In this document: one piece after another, positions 31,010 to 37,188 of the stretch
Position numbering within the stretch: position 1 is the stretch's first letter
How the letters are laid out: the number at the start of each line of letters is the position of its first letter
NCBI GenBank assembly: GCA_036001225.1
Contig: DASYUM010000070.1
Location: 1 to 37,188, forward strand
From: DASYUM01 sp036001225
GTDB lineage: Bacteria; Methylomirabilota; Methylomirabilia; Rokubacteriales; DASRDR01
Direction: 5' to 3'
Length of the DNA: 37,188 bases
The notes under the pieces: generated by a model
Database searches by the model: none
Told to the model about the DNA's origin: nothing
What the model saw: only the letters and a program-made list of their open reading frames with translations
Program-made: the position numbers and the translations under genes

Positions 31010-31246
31010 GACGAGGAATCGAGGAAGATCCCCATGACCCTGCCGACCCTTCCGCGATCGCGTGTCCCGGAGTCTCGCCCCTCGTATCGGGGCCGCTGCT
31101 CTCCCCTCGGAGGGGTCGGGGGTGAGGGGGGTCCCGGCCGCGGCCGGCGCCCCGCGCCGATGCGCCCGGACCTCCGCGCCCGCCGGACAGCGTGCCCCCC
31201 CCTCCCCCCTCGGGGTGGGAGGGGTCGCGGGTGAGGGGGGTCCCAA
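31010..31246. other. pheA-hisC intergenic region with small ORF and repeats
   Basis: 237 nt with no recognised gene. A 66-codon ORF (31034-31234) has an excellent ribosome-binding site (GAGGAAG 31021-31027, 6 nt before ATG), but most of its sequence is Gly/Arg/Pro-rich translation of the repeats. It is in the same frame as hisC and stops 12 nt before the hisC ATG. It may be the remains of an older hisC start, a leader peptide, or chance. Confidence 0.5.
31101..31244. repeat. Pair of direct repeats upstream of hisC
   Basis: Two copies of a G-rich 25-nt core lie at 31111-31135 and 31220-31244. They differ at one base, G versus C at core position 9, in GGTCGGGG against GGTCGCGG. Each is preceded by C-rich sequence complementary to part of the core (from 31101 and 31201), so each copy can fold: CCTCCC pairs with GGGAGG in copy 2. 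The distance between copies is 109 nt. The end of copy 2 supplies AGGGGGG, the ribosome-binding site of hisC. Confidence 0.75.
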
Positions 31247-32359
31247 ATGAGCACGTCCTGGGAACGCCTCGCCAACGAGCCGATCCTCGACATCGCCCCC
31301 TACGAGCCGGGCAAGCCGATCGAAGAGGTGGAGCGGGAGCTGGGAATCGCGGGGGCGATCAAGCTCGCCTCCAACGAGAACCCGCTGCCTCCCTCGCCCG
31401 GGGTGCTGGCGGCGATCCGCCAGGTCCTGGGCGGGCTGAACCGTTACCCCGACGGCTCGGGGTTCTACCTGCGGCACGCGCTGGCCAAGCGCCACGGCGT
31501 CTCGGCCGACTCGATCGTGCTCGGCAACGGTTCCAACGAACTGCTCGAGCTCCTGGCCCGAGCCTTCGTCCGGCACGGCGAGGAGGTCGTCTTCCCGCAC
31601 CCCTCTTTCATCGTCTATCCCTCGATCGTCCAGAGCGTCGGCGGCATCCGGGTGGTCGTGACGTTGAAGGATCACCGGCTCGATCTGGCCACGATGGCTC
31701 GGGCCATGACCCCCCTCACCAAGCTCGTCTTCATCGCCAATCCCAACAACCCGACCGGCACCATCATCACCGCCGACGAGGTCGAGAAGTTCCTCGACGA
31801 GACCCCGGAGCGGGTCATCATCGTCTTCGACGAGGCCTACGTGGACTTCGCCCACGGGCCCGACTTCCCCGACAGCCTGGGGCATCTGCGGCAGGGGCGG
31901 CGAGTGGTGGTGCTTCGGACCTTCTCCAAGGTCGCCAGCCTGGCCGGCCTCCGGGTGGGTTACGCCATCGCCGATCCCGACTGCATCGCGCTTCTCAACC
32001 GGATCCGCCAGCCCTTCAACGTCAACTCGATCGCCCAGGTCGCGGCGCTGGCCGCGCTGGAGGACGAGGAGCACTCGCGCGCCAGCATCGCGATGGTCCA
32101 GGCCGGCATCAAGACGCTCTACCGCGCGTTCGACGAGCTGGGGATCCACTACGTCCCCACCCGGGCCAACTTCATCTACGTCGAGTTTCCCGACGCCCGG
32201 AAGGTCTACCAGCAACTCCTGCGAGTGGGCGTCATCGTGCGCCCCGCCATTTCCTTCGGCGCCGAGCGGGGGCTCCGGATCACGGTCGGCACCCCCGAGG
32301 AGAACGCCCGCCTGATCGAGGCGCTCAGGGCTGTGCTCGGCAAGCGGGGCCGGTCGTGA
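31247..32359 (+). CDS. hisC: Histidinol-phosphate/aromatic aminotransferase
   Basis: PLP-dependent class I/II aminotransferase of 370 aa. ASNENPLPPSPGVLAAI, LGNGSNELLELLARAF, FIANPNNPTGTII and VFDEAYVDFA are canonical. The PLP lysine is Lys228 in FSKVASLAGLRVGYAIAD, and RPAISFGAERGLRITVGT carries the phosphate/carboxylate-binding Arg. HisC makes histidinol phosphate, but its place between pheA and tyrA suggests it also, or mainly, transaminates phenylpyruvate and hydroxyphenylpyruvate. ATG 31247 uses AGGGGGG (31234-31240), which belongs to an intergenic repeat. Confidence 0.93.
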   Translation: MSTSWERLANEPILDIAPYEPGKPIEEVERELGIAGAIKLASNENPLPPSPGVLAAIRQVLGGLNRYPDGSGFYLRHALAKRHGVSADSIVLGNGSNELLELLARAFVRHGEEVVFPHPSFIVYPSIVQSVGGIRVVVTLKDHRLDLATMARAMTPLTKLVFIANPNNPTGTIITADEVEKFLDETPERVIIVFDEAYVDFAHGPDFPDSLGHLRQGRRVVVLRTFSKVASLAGLRVGYAIADPDCIALLNRIRQPFNVNSIAQVAALAALEDEEHSRASIAMVQAGIKTLYRAFDELGIHYVPTRANFIYVEFPDARKVYQQLLRVGVIVRPAISFGAERGLRITVGTPEENARLIEALRAVLGKRGRS

Positions 32360-32390
32360 AACCGCGGCGATGTCGCGGGTCGGTGGTCCG

Positions 32391-33239
32391 ATGACCCCGT
32401 CGCTCCAGCGGCTCACTATCGTGGGCCTCGGCCTGCTCGGCGGCTCGGTGGCCCGGGCGGCGCGGACGCGGAGGGCGGCGGCCGAAATCGTGGCTGTGGG
32501 GCGAACCCCGGGCCCGCTCGCCGCGGCCCGCGCGGCCGGCGTCGTCGACCGCACGACGACGGACCTGGCCGAGGGCGTCGGCGGTGCCGACCTCATCGTC
32601 CTCTGTGCGCCGGTCGGCGCACTGCCCGGGCTCGTCCGCGCGGCCTGGCCCCACCTGGCGCCGGGCGCGGTGCTGACCGACGTGGGAAGTGTGAAGGGGG
32701 CGGTGGTGGCGGCCGCCGAGGCCTGCCCGTCCCGCGACGGCGTGGTCTTCGTCGGCGGGCATCCGATGTCGGGGTCCGAGCGCTCGGGGTTCGAGGCCGC
32801 CCAGGCCGACCTCTTCGTGGGGCGGCTCACCCTGCTGACGCCTACCGCCCGCACGCCGGAGGCCGCCGTCGCCCGCGTCAGCCGTTTCTGGGAGACGCTC
32901 GGCAGCCAGGTCCGGCTCCTCTCCGCCGAGGAACACGACCGCGCCGTGGCCGCGGTGAGCCACCTCGTCCACCTGGCGGCGTTCGCCCTCGTCGCCGCCG
33001 CCGCCGACGACGCCCTGGCGCTGGCCGGGCCCGGCTTCCAGGACACCACCCGGGTCGCCGCGTCGGCCGAGGCGCTGTGGACCGACATCTTTCGCGGTAA
33101 CCGGACGCCGCTGCTCGACGCCCTGGCCGACTATCGAGCGCGGCTCGCCGAGTGGGAGGCGCTCATCCGAGACGGGAAGTGGGAGGCGCTCGAGGCCGAG
33201 CTGGCGCAGGCGCGGAAGCGCCGGGAGAAGCTCGGCTGA
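32391..33239 (+). CDS. tyrA: Prephenate dehydrogenase
   Basis: Oxidatively decarboxylates prephenate (or arogenate) toward tyrosine. It has 282 aa: N-terminal NAD(P) Rossmann fold TIVGLGLLGGSVARAARTR, then VLTDVGSVKGAVV, FVGGHPMSGSERSGFEAA, and the helical domain with HDRAVAAVSHLVHLAAFAL and GPGFQDTTRVAASAEALW. No ACT or chorismate mutase domain is attached. ATG 32391 has GGTGG 5 nt upstream. ATG 32370 is in frame but has no ribosome-binding site. Cofactor and substrate choice are not decided here. Confidence 0.94.
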   Translation: MTPSLQRLTIVGLGLLGGSVARAARTRRAAAEIVAVGRTPGPLAAARAAGVVDRTTTDLAEGVGGADLIVLCAPVGALPGLVRAAWPHLAPGAVLTDVGSVKGAVVAAAEACPSRDGVVFVGGHPMSGSERSGFEAAQADLFVGRLTLLTPTARTPEAAVARVSRFWETLGSQVRLLSAEEHDRAVAAVSHLVHLAAFALVAAAADDALALAGPGFQDTTRVAASAEALWTDIFRGNRTPLLDALADYRARLAEWEALIRDGKWEALEAELAQARKRREKLG

Positions 33240-33243
33240 GCCC

Positions 33244-34560
33244 ATGAACGCACTCGTCCACCCCGCCCCCCGCCTGGTCGGCCGCATCACGGTCCCTGGC
33301 GACAAGTCCATCTCCCACCGGGCGGCGCTCTTGGGCGCCGTGGCAACGGGGATCACCGAGGTCCACGGGTTTCTGGAGGGGTCCGACTGCCTGGCCACTG
33401 TGGCGGCGGTGAGTGCCCTCGGCGCCGAGGTGACGCGGAAGGCGCCCGGCCGCTACCTCATCCGCGGCGCCGGCCTCGACGGGCTCGTCGAGCCGGAGAG
33501 CGTCATCGACTGCGGGAACTCGGGGACGACCGCGCGGCTGCTGCTCGGTCTCCTGGCCGGGCAACCGTTCGCCGCTACGCTCACCGGCGACGAGTCGCTG
33601 CGGCAGCGACCGATGGACCGCGTCGTCGAGCCGCTGTCCCGGATGGGGGCACGCGTGATCGGCCGGAGCGGCGGGCGCCGGCTGCCCCTGACGATCGCCG
33701 GGCGCCGGCCGCTCGACCCCGTTCGTCACGTCTCGGCGGTGGCGAGCGCGCAGGTCAAGTCGGCCGTCCTCCTCGCTGGCCTGTGGGCCTCGGGCCCGGT
33801 AAGCGTGGTCGAACCGGGCCCGAGCCGCGACCACACCGAGCGGATGCTGGCCGCCTTCGGGGCCGAGCTGGCGACGGAGGGTCACGTCGTGACGCTGACG
33901 CCGGGGCGGCCCCTGCGGGGGACCGGCGTCCGGGTGCCCGGGGACATCTCCTCGGCCGCCTTCTTCCTGGTCGCCGGCGCCCTGGTCCGGGACGGCGAGG
34001 TCAGTATCGAAGGCGTCGGCACCAACCCGACCCGGACCGGCGTCCTCGACGTCCTGGCGGCGATGGGCACCGACGTCGGGGCGGCGGCGGCGCCGGGCGA
34101 GGGCGAGCCGCTGTCGGATCTGACCGTTCGCCCCAGCCGTCTCCACGGGACGACGATTGCCGGCGGCCTGGTGCCTCGCGCCATCGACGAGCTGCCGGTC
34201 CTGGCCGTCGCCGCCGCCTGCGCCGAGGGGGTCACCGAGCTGCGGGACGCCGCCGAGTTACGGGTGAAGGAGTCCGACCGTATCCGCGCGGTCGCTGTCG
34301 AGCTGGGCAAGATGGGCGCCGCGGTCGAGGAGCGCCCCGACGGCTTCCGGGTCACCGGCTCCAACGGACGGCCGCTGCGAGGCGCGCGCGTCGCGAGCTG
34401 GGGCGACCACCGGCTGGCCATGGCGCTGATCGTGGCCGGGCTGGTCGCCGACGCCCCCACGGTGGTCGAGGGGATCGATTGCATCGCGACCTCGTATCCC
34501 GACTTCGTCGCCACGTGCCGGCGGCTCGCTGGAGAGGGTGCCATCGAGGTCATCGGATGA
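33244..34560 (+). CDS. aroA: 3-phosphoshikimate 1-carboxyvinyltransferase (EPSP synthase), class II type
   Basis: Sixth step of the shikimate pathway, joining shikimate 3-phosphate and PEP. It has 438 aa. PGDKSISHRAALLGAVA carries the PEP-binding Lys21, followed by CGNSGTTARLLLGLLAG, SLRQRPMDRVVEPLSRMG and ASAQVKSAVLLAGLW. The motifs GDKS, SAQVK, RDHTE and NPTR are all present; together these are the set used to define class II enzymes, many of which tolerate glyphosate. ELRVKESDRIRAVA and WGDHRLAMALIVAG are in the C-terminal domain. ATG 33244 lies 4 nt after tyrA; cmk follows in an ATGA overlap. Confidence 0.96.
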   Translation: MNALVHPAPRLVGRITVPGDKSISHRAALLGAVATGITEVHGFLEGSDCLATVAAVSALGAEVTRKAPGRYLIRGAGLDGLVEPESVIDCGNSGTTARLLLGLLAGQPFAATLTGDESLRQRPMDRVVEPLSRMGARVIGRSGGRRLPLTIAGRRPLDPVRHVSAVASAQVKSAVLLAGLWASGPVSVVEPGPSRDHTERMLAAFGAELATEGHVVTLTPGRPLRGTGVRVPGDISSAAFFLVAGALVRDGEVSIEGVGTNPTRTGVLDVLAAMGTDVGAAAAPGEGEPLSDLTVRPSRLHGTTIAGGLVPRAIDELPVLAVAAACAEGVTELRDAAELRVKESDRIRAVAVELGKMGAAVEERPDGFRVTGSNGRPLRGARVASWGDHRLAMALIVAGLVADAPTVVEGIDCIATSYPDFVATCRRLAGEGAIEVIG

Positions 34561-35219
34561 CCAGGCATCCCGTGGTGACCATCGATGGGCCGGCCGGCTC
34601 CGGCAAGAGCACGGTGGCCCGGCAGCTGGCCCAGCGACTCGGCTACCGCTACGTCCCCAGCGGCGCGATCTACCGCGCCCTCGCCTGGCGCGTCGCCAGC
34701 GGAACCCCGCTCGACCAGGTGCTAGCCAGCACCGACATCGAGTTTCGTGGGAGCCCGCTCGACCAGCGCGTCGTCGTCAACGGCCACGACGCGACGGCGG
34801 CCCTCCGCGCACCCGGAGTGAGCGATCTCGCCTCGACGCTCTCCCAGCGCCCCGAGGTGCGGGCCTTCGCCGACGCGCTCCAGCGCCGCCTGGCGGCGGC
34901 GGGTCCAGTGGTGGTCGAGGGCCGGGACGCCGGCACCGTCGTCTTCCCGGGGGCCGACTGCAAATTCTATCTCGACGCCTCGCTCGAGGTCCGCGCCCGC
35001 CGACGGCTGGCCGACCGTCGGGTGCGCGGGGAGCCCGGCGAGCTGGACACGGTCCGGGAGGCGCTGGCCGCCCGCGATACGGCGGACCGCGGCCGGGCGA
35101 TGGCGCCGCTGGTCAGGACCGAGGAGGCCACCTACATCGACTCCAGCGACATGTCCGTGGACGAGGTGATCGAGCTGATGGCCAAGGAAGTGGAGCGAGT
35201 GTGCTCTACGCGCTCGTGA
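34557..35219 (+). CDS. cmk: Cytidylate kinase
   Basis: Phosphorylates CMP and dCMP. It has 220 aa. The P-loop is DGPAGSGKSTVARQLAQRLG, then VVEGRDAGTVVFPGADCKFYLDAS with the nucleotide-binding Arg-Asp, a lid region ARRRLADRRVRG, and DTADRGRAMAPLV. At the CMP site the sequence is YVPSGAIYR, whereas E. coli has LLDSGAIYR; the usual Asp is Pro34 here. The other substrate residues look intact. Position between aroA and rpsA is the classic supraoperon order. ATG 34557 overlaps the aroA stop by 4 nt, and the end overlaps plsC by 19 nt. Confidence 0.93.
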   Translation: MTRHPVVTIDGPAGSGKSTVARQLAQRLGYRYVPSGAIYRALAWRVASGTPLDQVLASTDIEFRGSPLDQRVVVNGHDATAALRAPGVSDLASTLSQRPEVRAFADALQRRLAAAGPVVVEGRDAGTVVFPGADCKFYLDASLEVRARRRLADRRVRGEPGELDTVREALAARDTADRGRAMAPLVRTEEATYIDSSDMSVDEVIELMAKEVERVCSTRS

Positions 35220-35917
35220 AGCCGGTGGTCTTCGGCCTCCTCCGCCTCGTCTTCGGCTTCCGGACGACGGGCACCGAGCGGGTCCCGGCCCAGGGGGCGG
35301 TCATCCTGGCCGCCAACCACGTGAGCTTTCTCGATCCCCCGGTGGTGGGCGCCGGCGCGCCGCGCCCGCTCGACTTCATGGCCAAGGCCGAACTGTTCCG
35401 GATCCCGCTCCTCGGCCCCCTGATCCGCGCCCTCAATGCCCATCCGGTGGAGCGGGAGGGGGCGGATGCAGGGGCGCTCCGTCATGCGTTACTCTTGTTG
35501 CGCCAGGGGCGGGCGCTCCTCGTCTTCCCCGAAGGCACCCGGGGCACCCCCGGAACGTTGGGGCGGGGCCGGCCCGGCGCCGGCATGCTGGCTGCCCATT
35601 CGGAGGCGCCAGTGGTGCCGGTCTACGTCCGGGGCACGGGCGAGGTGCTGCCACGCGGCGCGACCCGGCCGCGCCGGGGCCGGATCACGGTGGTCTACGG
35701 AGCCCCGCTCCGGTTCACCCGCAGCCGGGGGAAGCAGCGGTATCAGGAGATCAGCGACCAGATCATGGCGGCCATCGGCCGCCTGAAGGCCGAGGTCGAG
35801 CGGGCGCCGGCGCCCGTCACCTCGGTCGTGACCAAGCACGCGGAGAACGCGGCCCGGGGGCCCAGGCCCGCCGGCCAAATTCATTCGACGGGAGGAACGC
35901 AGGAATGGAACACGTGA
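35201..35917 (+). CDS. plsC: 1-acyl-sn-glycerol-3-phosphate acyltransferase
   Basis: Acylates lysophosphatidic acid to phosphatidic acid at the inner membrane. It has 238 aa. The catalytic H-x4-D is in AANHVSFLDPPVVG. LDFMAKAELFRIPLLGPLIRA and the acceptor-binding LLVFPEGTRGTPGTLGRG follow, then APVVPVYVRGTGEVLPRG. The C-terminal 35 residues are polar and not conserved. GTG 35201 lies inside cmk with GGAG 5 nt upstream. The gene ends 13 nt inside rpsA. cmk-plsC-rpsA linkage is frequent in bacteria outside the gamma-proteobacteria. Confidence 0.93.
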   Translation: MLYALVKPVVFGLLRLVFGFRTTGTERVPAQGAVILAANHVSFLDPPVVGAGAPRPLDFMAKAELFRIPLLGPLIRALNAHPVEREGADAGALRHALLLLRQGRALLVFPEGTRGTPGTLGRGRPGAGMLAAHSEAPVVPVYVRGTGEVLPRGATRPRRGRITVVYGAPLRFTRSRGKQRYQEISDQIMAAIGRLKAEVERAPAPVTSVVTKHAENAARGPRPAGQIHSTGGTQEWNT

Positions 35918-37188
35918 AACCAGAACCCGAGCCCCGCGCCCATGCCCATCCGAGCGCGGGCGGGGGGACCGGAGCTTCGCTCAAGGAGGTGGAAGCCGCG
36001 CGGCGAGCTCCGGGCCAGGGCGCGAGCGGGGCCGGCGGCACCGGACCCGGGCAGGACGAGCTGGAGCACCTCTATCGCCAGAGCCTGCAGGATCTGGAAG
36101 AGGGGGAGGTCGTCCGGGGGCGCATCGTCGCGGTCAAGGATGCCGAGGTCCTGGTCGACGTCGGGTACAAGAGCGAGGGCACGATCCCGCTCGACGAATT
36201 CCAGCGGACCGGCATCGTCCCCCAGGTGGGCGAGGAGATCGAGGTCTACCTGGAGATGAAGGAGGACTCCGAGGGCCTCATCGTCCTCTCCAAGGAGAAG
36301 GCAGACAAGATCAAGGTGTGGGACGTCATCACCCGCGCCTACGAGAAGGGGACACCGATCGACGGCAAGGTCGTCGAGGTCGTCAAGGGCGGACTGGCGG
36401 TGGACGTCGGGGTGAAGGCGTTCCTGCCCGGCTCCCAGGTCGATCTGCGGCCGGTCAAGAACCTCGCCTCCATGCTGGGCCAGCCGATCCGAGCCCGCGT
36501 CATCAAGCTCAACCGCCGGCGCGGCAACGTCGTCCTCTCCCGGCGGGTAGTCCTCGAGGAGGAGCGGGAGGAGAAGCGCAAGCACACCCTGTCCGTTCTC
36601 CAGGAGGGCATGGTCCTGACCGGAGTCGTCAAGAACATCACCGAGTACGGGGCCTTCATCGACCTCGGGGGTATCGACGGCCTCCTGCACATCACCGACA
36701 TGTCCTGGGGCCGGATCACCCACCCCTCGGAGCTGGTCCAGGTCGGCGACAAGATCGAGGTAATGGTGCTCCACTTCGACCGGGAGACGGGCCGGGTCTC
36801 GCTCGGTTACAAGCAGAAGGGGCCCGACCCCTGGGAATCGGTCGAGGAGCGCTTCGCCATCGGCAGCCGCCACCACGGCAAGGTGGTGAGCCTCACCAAC
36901 TACGGCGCCTTCGTCGAGCTGGAGAAGGGCGTGGAGGGTTTGGTCCACGTCTCCGAGATGTCGTGGACCCGGCGCGTCCGCCATCCGTCCAAGCTGGTCA
37001 ACGTGGGCGACGAGGTCGACGTGATGGTCCTCGACGTCAACAAGGGGCAGAAGCGGATCTCGCTCGGCATGAAGCAGGTCGAGGCCGATCCCTGGGATAC
37101 CATCGACCAGCGGTATCAGCCCGGCATGCGCGTCCAGGGCAAGGTGCGGAACCTCACCGACTTCGGCGCCTTCGTCGAGCTGGAGCCG
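35905..37188 (+). CDS. rpsA: 30S ribosomal protein S1 (partial, runs off the window)
   Basis: Binds mRNA on the 30S subunit. 428 codons are visible and the frame is still open at the right edge. S1 domains: 1 at about residues 66-135 (GEVVRGRIVAVKDAEVLVDVG), 2 at about 150-215 (KVVEVVKGGLAVDVGVKAFL), 3 at about 232-302 (GVVKNITEYGAFIDLGGIDG), 4 at about 316-390 (GKVVSLTNYGAFVELEKGVE), and the start of 5 from about 403 (GKVRNLTDFGAFVELEP). Before domain 1 is a tail of about 50 residues rich in Gly, Ala, Pro and Glu. ATG 35905 is preceded by GGAGG (35891-35895). It overlaps the end of plsC. Confidence 0.96.
   Translation, partial: MEHVKPEPEPRAHAHPSAGGGTGASLKEVEAARRAPGQGASGAGGTGPGQDELEHLYRQSLQDLEEGEVVRGRIVAVKDAEVLVDVGYKSEGTIPLDEFQRTGIVPQVGEEIEVYLEMKEDSEGLIVLSKEKADKIKVWDVITRAYEKGTPIDGKVVEVVKGGLAVDVGVKAFLPGSQVDLRPVKNLASMLGQPIRARVIKLNRRRGNVVLSRRVVLEEEREEKRKHTLSVLQEGMVLTGVVKNITEYGAFIDLGGIDGLLHITDMSWGRITHPSELVQVGDKIEVMVLHFDRETGRVSLGYKQKGPDPWESVEERFAIGSRHHGKVVSLTNYGAFVELEKGVEGLVHVSEMSWTRRVRHPSKLVNVGDEVDVMVLDVNKGQKRISLGMKQVEADPWDTIDQRYQPGMRVQGKVRNLTDFGAFVELEP

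Noticed and set aside
31034..31234. 66-codon ORF before hisC as a real gene
   Set aside because: Despite a strong ribosome-binding site, most of it is translated repeat; no family is recognised. It is kept only as part of the hisC-start finding.
29912..33088. 1058-codon open frame on the - strand
   Set aside because: It runs antisense through pheA, the intergenic repeats, hisC and most of tyrA. It is a by-product of high GC; its translation is Arg/Pro/Gly/Asp-rich with no domain, while the + strand genes have clear motifs.
1..37188. CRISPR arrays, tRNA/rRNA genes, insertion sequences, prophage or defence genes
   Set aside because: None was seen on reading: gaps are short, no regularly spaced repeats, no cloverleaf-like stretches, and no transposase or integrase motifs.

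Overview
The window is a dense, very GC-rich stretch of bacterial chromosome with every convincing gene on the + strand. Genes mostly abut or overlap by 1-35 nt, and GTG starts are common. The content is that of a diderm with lipopolysaccharide: a Lol lipoprotein exporter, BamA/Skp, a nearly complete lipid A pathway, Kdo transferase and heptosyltransferases. The combination of LpxI rather than LpxH, a DUF374-type (LpxJ-like) acyltransferase, a Gfo/Idh gene beside lpxA, class II EPSP synthase and a ClpC-type ATPase is unlike Enterobacteriaceae. It resembles soil or subsurface lineages such as Methylomirabilota/Rokubacteria or deep Proteobacteria-like groups. That placement is an impression from content and order and was not tested.

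Layout. (1) 1-4877: C-terminal end of apolipoprotein N-acyltransferase (lnt), prfB with its programmed +1 frameshift, lysS, and a lipoprotein-release ABC system (one LolC/E-type permease plus LolD). lnt, lolC/E and lolD all serve lipoprotein maturation and export. (2) 5042-7480: clpC, a stand-alone ATPase gene with a good sigma70-type promoter. (3) 7591-18516: outer-membrane biogenesis. The order is bamA, skp, lpxD, lpxA, a Gfo/Idh oxidoreductase, lpxI, lpxB, a DUF374 acyltransferase, waaA and lpxK. fabZ, commonly found between lpxD and lpxA, is absent. (4) 18517-26693: LPS core genes. These are a WaaF-like heptosyltransferase, a GT4, a PIG-V-like membrane glycosyltransferase with a stand-alone receiver-domain protein, split heptose kinase and adenylyltransferase genes, a WaaC-like heptosyltransferase, a WaaE/KdtX-like GT2, and kdsB. 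(5) 26693-29868: trpS, scpA, scpB (condensin partners) and a 23S rRNA pseudouridine synthase. (6) 29948-37188: the aromatic 'supraoperon' pheA-hisC-tyrA-aroA-cmk, then plsC and the 5' part of rpsA.

The genes work together mainly as one envelope programme. LpxA, LpxD, LpxI, LpxB and LpxK would build the tetra-acyl lipid A core. KdsB and WaaA add Kdo, the DUF374 protein probably adds a secondary acyl chain, and the split HldE pair with two GT9 enzymes adds heptose. BamA and Skp insert the outer-membrane proteins and Lol exports the lipoproteins. lpxC, kdsA/C/D, gmhA/B and hldD are not in the window.

No tRNA, rRNA, CRISPR array, insertion sequence, prophage or defence island was seen. I found no clear undescribed multi-gene system. 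The items most worth a second look are regulatory or structural. They are a textbook intrinsic terminator inside the first codons of bamA, an apparently leaderless heptose kinase gene, a repeat pair that supplies the hisC ribosome-binding site, non-canonical starts for lolC/E and lpxK, the Gfo/Idh gene in the lipid A cluster, and a cytidylate kinase lacking a normally conserved aspartate.
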